DNA of 64,000 nucleotides, taken from NCBI RefSeq assembly GCF_001974875.1, contig NZ_MTQD01000021.1:1-64000 (forward strand), read 5' to 3'. This stretch comes from Pseudoalteromonas sp. EB27. GTDB lineage: Bacteria; Pseudomonadota; Gammaproteobacteria; Enterobacterales; Alteromonadaceae. Both the position numbers and the translations under genes were made by a program. Below, piece after piece: positions 43,707-53,396 of the stretch (within the stretch, counting starts at the first letter, position 1; each line of letters opens with the position of its first letter). The notes beneath the pieces were generated by a model. That model was not told where the DNA came from. It saw nothing but the letters and a program-made list of their open reading frames with translations, and searched no databases.

Positions 43707-44720
43707 ATGAAACAATACGCACTTAATAATAAAAATAGAAATAGAAATAGGGTAAATGCTTTAAAGCTCACTTCTCTGTCTTTAATTGTTTCATCATTAA
43801 TTGCATGCGGAGGTGGAGAAGGCATAGCTATTGATAGCTCAACAACTACAGATTCATCCCAAACCACCACAGATAATGGCACAGGTACGAGTAGCTCAAC
43901 CCAGGGTGTACTTTGTGAATATAGCTACAGTGAATATAACGAGTCAGAATCAGTACAAGCCACCAGCGCAGCAGATTGGTCATGCACAGGAACTACACGC
44001 GACTTAGTAGCTAATGGCATACCCGATCACGAAGTAGGCACTTTTCCTAATGCCGACAACCCAAATACTATTTCTGAGCAATCTTTAAATGAAAGCTACA
44101 CACTTGAGCCTATAGAAACAACACAAGCAACCATGCTTGGTGGTCCTCGTGGAATGATAGGCGTTGTACTTAACGGCATTAAAATAGACGCAGGCACAGG
44201 CGGGAGTTGCGATGATTCGGGCACCGATTGCGATTTGGGCGACAACAGCGGAAACTGGAACATTGAAGCCCTAAGCCAAGACACGTTTAGTTTTGGAACA
44301 GACGACAACAACGCACACGTGCAACCCGATGGTACATACCACTATCACGGTATGCCTGAAGGCTTTGTAGCACTGCGAGGTGGCAATAGCACCACTATGA
44401 CTTTAATAGGCTGGGCAGCAGACGGCTTTCCTATTTATGCACGTTACGGCTATTCGGACTCAAGTGATGCAACTTCAGCCCTAACCGCAATGACCGGTAG
44501 CTACCAACACGTAACAACCGTAAGCGCAAATCGCCCTTCTACCGATATATATCCCTTAGGTACATTTGGACAAGATTGGGAATACGTAGCAGGCTCTGGT
44601 GATTTAGATGAATGTAATGGCCGCGTTGGCGTAACACCTGAGTTTCCCGATGGGATATACCACTATTACGCAACAGACACTTACCCGTTTTTTCAACGCT
44701 GCGTTAAAGGCGAAGTTTAG
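43707..44720 (+). CDS. YHYH domain lipoprotein (first copy)
   Basis: 337-aa predicted lipoprotein. Seen: an unusual basic Asn/Arg lead (NNKNRNRNRVN), lipobox LIACGG near residue 30; a Thr/Ser-rich linker; then the YHYH domain with DGTYHYHGMPEGFVAL, GWAADGFPIYARYGY, GIYHYYATDTYPFFQRC, plus a DxGxxD-like metal or calcium loop (GSCDDSGTDCDLGDNSGNW). YHYH proteins are secreted and poorly understood. The downstream EF-hand protein gene begins 13 bases after the stop. A second YHYH gene lies at 51023. Confidence 0.85.
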   Translation: MKQYALNNKNRNRNRVNALKLTSLSLIVSSLIACGGGEGIAIDSSTTTDSSQTTTDNGTGTSSSTQGVLCEYSYSEYNESESVQATSAADWSCTGTTRDLVANGIPDHEVGTFPNADNPNTISEQSLNESYTLEPIETTQATMLGGPRGMIGVVLNGIKIDAGTGGSCDDSGTDCDLGDNSGNWNIEALSQDTFSFGTDDNNAHVQPDGTYHYHGMPEGFVALRGGNSTTMTLIGWAADGFPIYARYGYSDSSDATSALTAMTGSYQHVTTVSANRPSTDIYPLGTFGQDWEYVAGSGDLDECNGRVGVTPEFPDGIYHYYATDTYPFFQRCVKGEV

Positions 44721-44733
44721 TTAGGAGTAAGCT

Positions 44734-45258
44734 ATGCCTTATATAAAATCACATCTGCTAAGCATGACTACCTTGGGTTTGTTGATTATGCCAAATTTAG
44801 CAAACGCGCATTTAATGGTTGCAGATCACGGCACGCTAAACTTTGTTGATAATAACGTGTTTATTGTACTTTCAATCCCTATGTCGGCTTTTAAAGGGGT
44901 TGATGAAAATAAAGATGGCAAAATATCAATAGTTGAGTTTAATGCTCATAAAAAACAAATAAGTAAACGAGTTACAAAGAACGTTTATTTAGCGGATCAT
45001 CAGTATAAATTTACTATTGACGGACTTTTGCTAAACCCAGAAGCGTCGCATACACATAAAAGCGACAATATAGACCAAGTAACCATTACTGGGCGCTACT
45101 CTATGCCCAGTAAATTAACCAAAGTTAACTTTAACGTTAAGCTATTCAGTAACAATGAGCACAAGCAGCATTATCAAATAACAGCGACTAATAAAACGCA
45201 AAAACTTACTCACCAATTTGAGCTATCACCAACGTCGCCCTTTAGTAAGGTGTTTTAA
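44734..45258 (+). CDS. Periplasmic EF-hand protein
   Basis: 174-aa secreted protein: signal peptide (ends NLANA, residue about 25), HLMVADHGTLNFVDNN, then a canonical EF-hand calcium loop DENKDGKISIVEF (about residues 52-64) and a His-containing stretch (EASHTHKSDN). It is probably co-transcribed with the YHYH protein gene (13-base gap), so the two may act together. No known family otherwise. Confidence 0.7.
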   Translation: MPYIKSHLLSMTTLGLLIMPNLANAHLMVADHGTLNFVDNNVFIVLSIPMSAFKGVDENKDGKISIVEFNAHKKQISKRVTKNVYLADHQYKFTIDGLLLNPEASHTHKSDNIDQVTITGRYSMPSKLTKVNFNVKLFSNNEHKQHYQITATNKTQKLTHQFELSPTSPFSKVF

Positions 45259-45291
45259 TAATTAGTAGTACTTACCAAATAATTAAGTAGC

Positions 45292-45328
45292 AAAGAGTAC
45301 AAGTTGAACAAACTTGTGCTCTTTTTTT
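45292..45328. terminator. Terminator after the YHYH/EF-hand operon
   Basis: AAAGAGTACAAGTT / AACTTGTGCTCTTT (one mismatch) followed by seven T residues. It may also serve the convergent kinase gene. Confidence 0.85.
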
Positions 45329-45371
45329 ATCTTTGTCTTTTTATGCAGCTCTCTTTATTTAAGGGCTATTT

Positions 45372-47189
45372 CTACAAAGGTACAAGCTTGGGATTTTTAG
45401 GAAAGTAATACTCTTCTTGCTGCTCACATAAACTAAACTCACGGGTATTTTTATATGGGAGTTTCATAAAGCCCGCAACACCAACGTCTGTAATATTTAC
45501 CGCGTATTGCATGAGTTTATTAAGAAGGCGTTTAAACTCAACTTCTTTGGTCGAATCGAGTAATCGGTAGTAATGGTGAATTTTCATTCTGTCCGGCAGT
45601 GCTTCAAAAATAATACAGCCCGTATGATGAATTTGGTTAAGCTCAAATACGCACTTAATAACTTTTTTAGGTAGCTGTAGTTGCTCGTCAGGGTCTTTAC
45701 CGTCTTCAAAGTATGAATGCGGGCGGGTTATGTCATTTGCTTTCATACTTACTACTTCGTATTCAAGCTCTGGTAGGCTATCAAACTTAAATGCCCCCGT
45801 GCCATCTCGCTCTAGTTGAATAGTTTTACGGGCATCAAACAAACAGCACTTAAATAGCCCTTTTTGATTAATCGCTTGCGCAAGCATCACCGTGTTATTA
45901 ATCGCATCACTAAACGCATCACCCAATGATTCGTCATGCATAATTAAAGACGATTCAACAAATAACGACTCATCTCTCCAATGAAAACTAAGCCCGCCTA
46001 CTACAGGATACTTTGCTAATCGGCTTATAGATGCTAAAAATGCTTTTTCGGTATCGCCTGTATCAAACAAAAACTCTTTGTAATAACGGTCAAGTTGCGC
46101 GTCGTTTATATCTAGTAATTGTTGATTATGATCAGCCTGGCGTAAAAATTGTTTTCGTGAGCTATACACAACCGTATCTGGCTGCTCATCGCTACCATAC
46201 CAAAAAGGGATATCTGCTTTTTTTTGTTTTTTAGCAAATTCAGGTAAATACGCTTTCGCCATAGTTGTAATGTTACGCATAAAGTAATCACCAGCACCAT
46301 CACGTTGTGCCTTACTTTTAGAAAGCATACCGTCAATTACTTTAGCCAGCTCTTTTGGAAGCCCTAAGCTGCTTGCAGGTATAGCTTGTGCACCAAAGCG
46401 ACACGACTGCGCCGACGCTAGCGCATATAACGTAGCGGCTACACCTTGTTCGTCAAATCGTGGGGATGATTGCTCCCCCGACATTTGCGCTTCACCAATA
46501 AAGTACACATCGCCCATACGCGCATTCGTTGTGCTTAAATCGCCCGACATTAAATCCATAAAGTTACTCGCAACAGGATTACCATCACTATCTAACTGTG
46601 CATACACAGAGCTACCCCAATCCACTAACGACAGCGCATCAGTGCTTGCATCCCATACAAGGTTTGAAGGCTTTATATCGCCATGCACTATAGGTTGTGG
46701 GCTAATGCCATTTTTATGACTGCGTAAATCAACCAGTACATTACGAAGCCTAACCGCGAGCGCCATTATTTGCGCGGCACTAAAGCGCCCTGTTTTAAGC
46801 GATACTTTTTCAAGGTCTTCACCAATGGCGCGTGCCATCATTAAAATCCCTTGTTTTTTAATACGTTCAAACGCATAAAAGGTAGGCACTAACGGATTAT
46901 CAATTTGCGAAAGCATATACGCTTCATCTTCTAAGCGGTCACGCACACTTTGGGCAAGAGTAATACGCGAAAACTTAAATACCCAAGGTAAGCCGTTATC
47001 GTCATCTCCTGCAAACACAAAACCAAAAGCACCCGAGCCAATCATTTCAACGTTTTTATAGCCCAACACTGTTAACTGCTTAATACAAATGTTAAGCCAC
47101 TGACGGTGCTTTTTAGCATCGCGGTGCGAAAGCAAATAAACAGATTGCTCTTCGTTAATGTAAAAATTGCGGATTTCTTTGGCTTTCAA
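45372..47189 (-). CDS. Hanks-type protein kinase with novel C-terminal region
   Basis: 605-aa protein. Seen: kinase domain in about residues 45-310 with glycine loop IGSGAFGFVFAG, VAIK-like Lys in WVFKFSR, catalytic loop VHGDIKPSNLVWD (H-x-D-x-K-x-x-N intact) and DWG in place of DFG. The last about 270 residues (e.g. GGLSFHWRDESLFVESS, KCVFELNQIHHTGCIIFEAL) match nothing I recognise. No TM segment or phosphatase partner gene is visible; it stands alone, divergent from a TonB receptor gene. Catalytic residues suggest activity. Confidence 0.82.
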   Translation of the reverse strand: MKAKEIRNFYINEEQSVYLLSHRDAKKHRQWLNICIKQLTVLGYKNVEMIGSGAFGFVFAGDDDNGLPWVFKFSRITLAQSVRDRLEDEAYMLSQIDNPLVPTFYAFERIKKQGILMMARAIGEDLEKVSLKTGRFSAAQIMALAVRLRNVLVDLRSHKNGISPQPIVHGDIKPSNLVWDASTDALSLVDWGSSVYAQLDSDGNPVASNFMDLMSGDLSTTNARMGDVYFIGEAQMSGEQSSPRFDEQGVAATLYALASAQSCRFGAQAIPASSLGLPKELAKVIDGMLSKSKAQRDGAGDYFMRNITTMAKAYLPEFAKKQKKADIPFWYGSDEQPDTVVYSSRKQFLRQADHNQQLLDINDAQLDRYYKEFLFDTGDTEKAFLASISRLAKYPVVGGLSFHWRDESLFVESSLIMHDESLGDAFSDAINNTVMLAQAINQKGLFKCCLFDARKTIQLERDGTGAFKFDSLPELEYEVVSMKANDITRPHSYFEDGKDPDEQLQLPKKVIKCVFELNQIHHTGCIIFEALPDRMKIHHYYRLLDSTKEVEFKRLLNKLMQYAVNITDVGVAGFMKLPYKNTREFSLCEQQEEYYFPKNPKLVPL

Positions 47190-47414
47190 TACGGGCTCTC
47201 TGTCTTGTTAGTGTTATACAGTTATTTAAAGCACTCGATTATTAGTTTTATGTAATAAGATTACAATAGCGTGCGGCGTAGTTTTTCAGTTACCCATATT
47301 TACTCACCTCTAAATAATTACAAATAACCAACAAATGTTGCATCCAATAAATTATCTAAGCCGTATTTAACATAGCTGCATTAATAACAAATACATTAGA
47401 TAGGGATTTTAGTC

Positions 47415-49430
47415 ATGAGAACATTAGCAATTTTAGCGCTAGGCGCTTTGTATAGTGGTTATAGCTATGCAAACATAGAAAAATTAACCGTTTATGGTCA
47501 CAGAGATGGGTTAATTGGTGAGTCAATCAGCGCATCTAGCGGTATTATTGGTCAAGGTGAAATTCAGCAGCGCCCAATGTTAAGAAGCGCCGAAATGTTA
47601 GAGTTAATCCCAGGTATGGCGGTCACTCAACATAGCGGCTCTGGTAAAGCTAATCAGTACTTTATTAGGGGGTTTAATTTAGATCACGGCACCGACTTTG
47701 CCACCAGCATAGATGGCATGCCAATTAATATGCGCAGCCATGGCCACGGACAAGGTTACACCGACCTAAACTTTATAATCCCTGAGTCTATTTCAACTAT
47801 TAACTATCAAAAAGGCTCATATAGCGCAAGCCAAGGTGACTTTTCAACCGCTGGTAGTGCTCAATTTCAACTTGCTGATAACCTAAAACATCACCAAGTA
47901 GAACTCAGCATAGGAGAAGATAATTATAGACGCGCTGTTGTACTGGGATCTACTAACATTGCAACAGGTAAGCTCATTGCAGCGGCAGAATGGCAAGGCT
48001 ATGACGGCCCATGGGATGATATAAACGAAGATGTAAATAAAAAGAATGCCCTACTGCGCTATGTTGGTAAAGTTTTTGATGGTGACTTATCAATAAGTGC
48101 CATGGCATACGACAATACATGGAATTCAGCAGATCAAATTCCACAGCGCGCTATATCACAAAATTTAATTACTCAATTAGGCTCTCTTGACACCACTCTT
48201 GGTGGCAGCTCTAGCCGTTATAGCTTATCGAGTAACTGGCAGGGCGAGCATATAAAAGCCAGCGCTTATGTAATTAATTACGATTTAAACCTGTATTCTA
48301 ATTTTAGTTATTTTTTAAATGATCCAATTAATGGCGATCAGTTTAATCAGCAAGATAGCCGAAATATTTATGGAACAGATATAAGCTACCAGTTTGAAAC
48401 CAAAACATCAGATATAAACATACAACATACCGTAGGTATTGAGCTTCGCCACGACGACATAGATAACGTAGGGCTTTATAACACACAAGCAAGAGAGCGA
48501 CTTAGTACGGTTAGGCAAGATGAACTAAAGCAAACGAGCTACTCAAGCTTTTGGGAGTCTAAACTTTTACTTACTCCAAAACTTGAAGCAACCGTTGGCG
48601 TTAGGTACGACTATTTTGATACAAACGTGACTAGTATTACCGCCGTAAATTCAGGAAAAGCAAAGGATGATTTAGTAAGTTTTAAAGGGAGTTTAAATTA
48701 CCGTTTTACAAATTTAGTAGCTGCATATGCTAATTGGGGACAATCTTTTCATTCAAATGATGCGCGCGGATCTACTATTAATATTGACCCTGTTACCGGT
48801 GAGCAAGCAGAGCAAGTTGACTTATTAGTTAAAAGTGAAGGCGCTGAAATAGGCGTCCGATTTGCTGATGAGCAAAAGTTTAATCTATCAGCTGCACTTT
48901 GGTGGCTAACACTCGACTCAGAGCTTTTATTTGTTGGCGATGCGGGTAACACAGAACCAAGTGATGCATCTAAGCGTTACGGATTAGAAATAAGCGCTTA
49001 TTATTGGATTAACGACAGCTTTAGTATCGACGCAGAAACCTCGTTCACGCATTCACGTTTAGATATTAATGACAATAATGATTATATAGAAGGTGCTGTT
49101 CCGGTTGTTGCAAGTACAGGTTTAAATTGGCACTTAAGTGAGCAATGGCAGTCATCAGTTAGAGTTCGCCATATTGGCAAACGTACATTAACTAGCGATG
49201 GTGACGAGCGTTCGGAGCCTTTAACAGTAGTAAATAGCGCAATTAGCTATGAGCAGACTCACTGGAAAGTAAACTTTGAATTACTTAACTTATTTAATAG
49301 CACCGACCACGATATAGATTACTATTATGCATCGCGTTTACCTGGCGAATCAGCACAAGGCGTTGAAGATAACCACTTTCATCCAATAGAGCCAAGAACA
49401 GCGCGACTAACATTAAGCTTGTTATTTTAG
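47415..49430 (+). CDS. TonB-dependent outer-membrane receptor
   Basis: 671-aa ligand-gated channel. Seen: signal peptide (ends YSYA, about residue 20); plug domain with GIIGQGEIQQRPMLRSAEML, IPGMAVTQHSGSGKANQYFIRGFNLDHGTDF; His-rich MRSHGHGQGYTDL; beta-barrel; final strand ending RLTLSLLF. The family pattern near the end (HDIDYYYASRLPGES, EDNHFHPIEPR) is conserved in proteobacterial receptors of unknown ligand. No Fur box was recognised upstream. The His-rich plug segment could hint at a metal or metal-chelate. Confidence 0.88.
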   Translation: MRTLAILALGALYSGYSYANIEKLTVYGHRDGLIGESISASSGIIGQGEIQQRPMLRSAEMLELIPGMAVTQHSGSGKANQYFIRGFNLDHGTDFATSIDGMPINMRSHGHGQGYTDLNFIIPESISTINYQKGSYSASQGDFSTAGSAQFQLADNLKHHQVELSIGEDNYRRAVVLGSTNIATGKLIAAAEWQGYDGPWDDINEDVNKKNALLRYVGKVFDGDLSISAMAYDNTWNSADQIPQRAISQNLITQLGSLDTTLGGSSSRYSLSSNWQGEHIKASAYVINYDLNLYSNFSYFLNDPINGDQFNQQDSRNIYGTDISYQFETKTSDINIQHTVGIELRHDDIDNVGLYNTQARERLSTVRQDELKQTSYSSFWESKLLLTPKLEATVGVRYDYFDTNVTSITAVNSGKAKDDLVSFKGSLNYRFTNLVAAYANWGQSFHSNDARGSTINIDPVTGEQAEQVDLLVKSEGAEIGVRFADEQKFNLSAALWWLTLDSELLFVGDAGNTEPSDASKRYGLEISAYYWINDSFSIDAETSFTHSRLDINDNNDYIEGAVPVVASTGLNWHLSEQWQSSVRVRHIGKRTLTSDGDERSEPLTVVNSAISYEQTHWKVNFELLNLFNSTDHDIDYYYASRLPGESAQGVEDNHFHPIEPRTARLTLSLLF

Positions 49431-49443
49431 TATTCATTGAGAT

Positions 49444-49481
49444 TTACAGTGGTACTGTATATAAAAACAGTGCCACTGTAA
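49444..49481 (+). terminator. Hairpin after the TonB receptor gene
   Basis: 14-base arms (TTACAGTGGTACTG and near-complement, one mismatch) 13 bases after the stop, without a T run. Confidence 0.55.
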
Positions 49482-49544
49482 AACATACCCTTAGCCAATA
49501 AGTATCTTAGTAATTAATCCGATGCCTCAACAAGCTGACTGATG

Positions 49545-49991
49545 TTACTCAACAATGCGAAGTTGATTTATTGAGTTAACAGCAACATGTGTTTGATAGT
49601 AATATTTATTGGTTTTTCTGCCTTTACTTAAAAAATCGATAGTTACCCGCTTCGCTTCACCTGTTACTTCAATTGTTTTACCAATAAAAAATGTGTTGGC
49701 TGATTGTCCGTATTTATCTGTGAGTTTAGCAGCTACGTTTGAATCAATTGAAATTGTAATAGCACGTCGATCACGATAGTCAGCTTCGGTATTTAAAAAT
49801 ACGTCACCGTACTGAGAGCCTGCAGTTTTAATATAAAACTTAAATGTACCGCTAACACCTTGTGGCGCGCTCTGCTCCGAAAGAGCTATTAAATTCATAT
49901 TAGCAGTAGTGCCTTCGCCAAGCGCCGGTAAGTGTTGTACAGAGCTGCAAGCACTAAGTGTTAATACACTTAAAAGAGTAAGGTATTTCAA
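49545..49991 (-). CDS. Small lipoprotein, TTG start
   Basis: 148-aa predicted lipoprotein. TTG at 49991, preceded by AAAGGA, begins the signal (LKYLTLLSVLTLSACSS, lipobox LSAC); the only ATG upstream in frame (50033) adds residues ahead of the signal. The mature part is beta-rich (GTFKFYIKTAGSQYGDVFLN) with GKTIEVTGEAKRVTIDFL. No recognised family. Confidence 0.65.
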   Translation of the reverse strand: MKYLTLLSVLTLSACSSVQHLPALGEGTTANMNLIALSEQSAPQGVSGTFKFYIKTAGSQYGDVFLNTEADYRDRRAITISIDSNVAAKLTDKYGQSANTFFIGKTIEVTGEAKRVTIDFLSKGRKTNKYYYQTHVAVNSINQLRIVE

Positions 49992-50112
49992 GATATAACA
50001 TCCTTTTTTATAAGTAGATGTTAATAGTAACATTTATATATTTTAAGTTTCTATAAAAGAAACAAATTTAGCCCAGTTAAGGGCTAAATTTGTTATATTT
50101 TAAAAGTATTCG

Positions 50113-50772
50113 TTAAGGGGCATTTCGCTGAGAAGGATCTGTTTTAAAGCTTTTTATCATTTGATGAGGATCTACATTTTCACTATGCTCTTTTGCAGCT
50201 TTTGCCCACCAAACCAACTGCCCAAAAGTACGGTGAAAATAATTAAACCACGATGACTGCTCTTCACCAGCTTGCACAGAGCCATTATCGTTAAATACTT
50301 CTTGCGCTTTTGGAACATGGATCATTGCAGATACAGGCAAACAGCCAAGCTCTGATAAAAACGAGCGCATACTAATTGCCGCTCTGAGTCCACCCCACTG
50401 CCCAGCAGAGTAAGTAACAATAGCACTGGGCTTATATGAAAATAGTGAGCTACCAAAGTGATTAAGTAAGTCAGCGAGAGCTGGGCTCATACTGTGATTA
50501 TATTCAGGGCTAACCATTACATATCCATCAGCCGCTTTAATTTTATCAGCTAAAGTATTTAGCATTGAAGGCGCCTTACCTTGAGCATAGGCAAAATGTG
50601 GTTTAAAAACTTGCTCACTTGGGTAATCAAGTGCATCTATAAGCTCAAACTCATGTTCGGAGAATTGCTCGTTTAAGCACTCCATGCAGGCTTTAGACAC
50701 TCTCTCACCTAAGCGAGCAGGTTTTGGTGGCGTGCTGTTACGCACTGTCCCTAAAAACACTAAAAACTTCAT
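50113..50772 (-). CDS. NAD(P)H-dependent FMN reductase family protein
   Basis: 219-aa flavodoxin-like oxidoreductase (NADPH-dependent FMN reductase family). Seen: LVFLGTVRNSTPPKPARLGERV for FMN phosphate binding; GYVMVSPEYNHSMSPALADLLNHF, the family signature; IVTYSAGQWGGLRAAISMRSFL. It lies alone. Possible roles include quinone or chromate-like reduction; the substrate is unknown. Confidence 0.88.
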   Translation of the reverse strand: MKFLVFLGTVRNSTPPKPARLGERVSKACMECLNEQFSEHEFELIDALDYPSEQVFKPHFAYAQGKAPSMLNTLADKIKAADGYVMVSPEYNHSMSPALADLLNHFGSSLFSYKPSAIVTYSAGQWGGLRAAISMRSFLSELGCLPVSAMIHVPKAQEVFNDNGSVQAGEEQSSWFNYFHRTFGQLVWWAKAAKEHSENVDPHQMIKSFKTDPSQRNAP

Positions 50773-51022
50773 ATGTAATCCTCATATGTATTTGAATAAC
50801 ATCTAAACACTAACACTTTTAGCTAATGTGTATTACACATATCCGTTTTTATTAATTTTGAACACTAATAATTAAATTTAAAACTGCGCTTTAGCAACCA
50901 CACACTGTTAAAGGTTTTTTATCATGTGCTTATTTTGTCGTTCTCCATACTTTTTGCACATTTAGCCAGTAATATGCCACAGTATAAGTACACCAAAACC
51001 TATACTGAAAAGGATACAAGTA

Positions 51023-52069
51023 ATGGGCTCAAATAATTACAGCGCGTTTGCAATCATTATTACCGCAACAGTTTTAACTCTAAGTGGCTGCGACGACTCA
51101 CCAACGAATAAAAATACTAAGCAAGTCAGTAGCTCCCTTAGTGAAGTACAAAAAACGAATCAAACAATAAATTTATCTATGTTTAAAAAAGGGGCCTTTT
51201 TATCTGAGCCTAACATTGTTGATTGCGAAACGGCGCAAGGAACTAAAACTAAGTGTTATGAGTTAATTACATCAGGCGCACCTGCAGGTAGAGAGCCGGG
51301 TCCATTTTGCCCGCGCACATCGACCGATGGCGCTGATGTAACTGGCAGTTGGTTTAGTAAAGAAGGTACTGGTGATTTAGTTGATTTGACAGGCGAATTT
51401 GTCCTAAAGCTTGATGAATACTACGGCGATGAAAAGTGGGTACTTTACGACACTAAAACAAGTAAAATTAGATATACAGCTACAAAAGAGTCTTGCGCTG
51501 GTGCAGCTCGCCCTGATGTTGAAGAGCAATATAAACAAAATTGTATTGAGTGTGAACTTTCGTATTTAGAAGATAATTTTTCATTAACGTATTTAATTCC
51601 TGTTACACCTATTCCAGCATCTGATACTGGCCGCTTAAGAACAGTAGGTATAGCACTAGACGGTACTGAGCTATCAGGGCCTGCTCCAATTAATGCAATT
51701 TTAGAGAGCTATACCATTGCGGCATTTGATGATTGTGGTGGCCATATAAATTTACACCAAGGTTATCACTATCACTCTACCACTGGTTGTACTGACTCAG
51801 CTGCTACAGAAGATGGACATGCACCTCTTATAGGTTATGCAATAGACGGTTATGGTATTTATGCAATGCGTGATACAAGCGGTAAAGAAGAGTCACTTGA
51901 TGAATGCCGAGGTAATACAGATAAAGTAAGGGGTTATCACTACCACGCAGCCAGTCCTAGCGAAAATATGTTTATAGGGTGCCTACATGGAGAATCAGTT
52001 AGGCCTGCAGGTGGACCACCGGGTGATCACAATGGTCCACCGCCAGGCCATGATCCTGAAAAGCATTAA
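51023..52069 (+). CDS. YHYH domain lipoprotein (second copy)
   Basis: 348-aa predicted lipoprotein: lipobox LSGC near residue 23; then a Cys-containing N-terminal region; YHYH domain with VGIALDGTELSGPAP, FDDCGGHINLHQGYHYHSTTGC, LIGYAIDGYGIYAMRD and RGYHYHAASP; a Pro/Gly-rich tail GGPPGDHNGPPPGHDP. It differs greatly in sequence from the copy at 43707, so it is not a recent duplicate. A small secreted Cys-protein gene follows after 12 bases, paralleling the first module. Confidence 0.85.
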   Translation: MGSNNYSAFAIIITATVLTLSGCDDSPTNKNTKQVSSSLSEVQKTNQTINLSMFKKGAFLSEPNIVDCETAQGTKTKCYELITSGAPAGREPGPFCPRTSTDGADVTGSWFSKEGTGDLVDLTGEFVLKLDEYYGDEKWVLYDTKTSKIRYTATKESCAGAARPDVEEQYKQNCIECELSYLEDNFSLTYLIPVTPIPASDTGRLRTVGIALDGTELSGPAPINAILESYTIAAFDDCGGHINLHQGYHYHSTTGCTDSAATEDGHAPLIGYAIDGYGIYAMRDTSGKEESLDECRGNTDKVRGYHYHAASPSENMFIGCLHGESVRPAGGPPGDHNGPPPGHDPEKH

Positions 52070-52081
52070 AAAGGAGTTGTT

Positions 52082-52402
52082 ATGTTTATAAAAAGTAGTT
52101 GTTTAAGCTTGTTTGGTATGGCTTTACTTGCAGCACCCACATTTTTAAATGCTCATTCAGGGCCGTTAAATGATGTTGCAGTTAAAGCCTGCGCAGATAA
52201 AGTAAAATCTCAATCATGTAAATACGAAGGCGGCCATAACGATTTATATATTGGCAGCTGCCAGTATATGGCTGATGATTTAATGTGTGTACGAAGCCAA
52301 CCGATTCAAAAAATTGATAATGAAATTTCCGCCCCTATAAAAAGCCACACTCACGAAAAAGAAAAGAGTGATTTAAAAATTAACGTTAATAAAGCTATGT
52401 AA
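52082..52402 (+). CDS. Small secreted cysteine-containing protein
   Basis: 106-aa protein with a signal peptide (ends FLNAH, about residue 24), four Cys in about 35 residues (AVKACADKVKSQSCKYEGG, YIGSCQYMADDLMCVRS) that probably form disulfides, and a polar His-containing tail (KSHTHEKEK). Encoded 12 bases after the YHYH gene with an AAAAGGAG site, so co-expressed. No known family. Confidence 0.65.
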   Translation: MFIKSSCLSLFGMALLAAPTFLNAHSGPLNDVAVKACADKVKSQSCKYEGGHNDLYIGSCQYMADDLMCVRSQPIQKIDNEISAPIKSHTHEKEKSDLKINVNKAM

Positions 52403-52437
52403 ATTTAGGGCTAATTTTTATTGATAAACTCTTAATA

Positions 52438-52465
52438 AGCAGCACAACCATTTTATTGTGCTGCT
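52438..52465. terminator. Hairpin between convergent genes
   Basis: AGCAGCACAA / TTGTGCTGCT, perfect 10-base stem between the small Cys-protein gene and the convergent barrel gene. No long T run. Confidence 0.6.
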
Positions 52466-52470
52466 AACTT

Positions 52471-53274
52471 TTAACGATATAGATAGCTCAGACCAATACC
52501 ACTCCATAACACGTTTTTTAAGGTTTGATCACCCACAAAACGCTCAGCGTTTTTATTAATTGCCATGGTGTAGCTAGTATATGCGTATACTTCAAGCTGC
52601 TTAATAACTTGATACGACACGTTAGCTGTAAGCTTAAGGTTGTTAATACCATTATGGCCCTCACTTACATAACCTGCATTAAACCCTAGCCCCGTTTGAA
52701 AATCGATATTAACAGCTTCATTTATCTCGTAGCCTTTATTTATCGCAAGCTCTATAAATATGCCTTGAGAATCAAACGAATAATATGCGCTGCTAGTGAG
52801 CTGAAATTTATCATCGTAAAAATACGATAAATCTAAGCTAACCTCATTGTCGAGAGCATTAGAGGTATTTTCACGCGATCTTAAATGGTTGTAACCAATA
52901 AACATATCAACGGTATTAAATAACTGAGTTGCATAAATAGCATTTAAGTTAAACTCGGTATAATCGTTATCAACACCCGTTGCAACCCACGGAATAATAG
53001 CTAATTCATTATAATTGAATTCAGTTGCGATTGAGGCAATACCTTTACCCGCTAAATTGTCACGACCCTCACTTACATATCGGCTTTCCCAAAGTGGATG
53101 CACATGAAAATCAAAACCGTCATCAACATAAGCTATACTTGCCTCATCTAGCTTAATATTTCCGCCAACACCTAATTCAGGCTCAAGTGCATGAACGTCT
53201 TGGGCCTGCACTTTAGCTAAAAGAGATGTACAAATAAGAGCTGCAAGCAAAGTACTCAATAACGTTTTATTCAT
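52471..53274 (-). CDS. Predicted outer-membrane beta-barrel protein
   Basis: 267-aa protein with signal peptide (ends KVQAQ, about residue 25) and a series of amphipathic strands (e.g. VDMFIGYNHLRSRENTS, KFQLTSSAYYSFDSQGIF, LEVYAYTSYTMAIN), ending GLSYLYR. It looks like a small barrel of unknown function (a TIGR02001-like family is possible). Lone gene. Confidence 0.65.
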   Translation of the reverse strand: MNKTLLSTLLAALICTSLLAKVQAQDVHALEPELGVGGNIKLDEASIAYVDDGFDFHVHPLWESRYVSEGRDNLAGKGIASIATEFNYNELAIIPWVATGVDNDYTEFNLNAIYATQLFNTVDMFIGYNHLRSRENTSNALDNEVSLDLSYFYDDKFQLTSSAYYSFDSQGIFIELAINKGYEINEAVNIDFQTGLGFNAGYVSEGHNGINNLKLTANVSYQVIKQLEVYAYTSYTMAINKNAERFVGDQTLKNVLWSGIGLSYLYR

Positions 53275-53396
53275 TTATAGATACCTAAAGCCAAAATATA
53301 TGCGCGTAAAAAATAGTCGCACATAGTATTTCGCAATATAAAAATAAGCTATCAGTATTTAATAATTTGAATTTAAAAGATCAGGAAATCTAGCAT

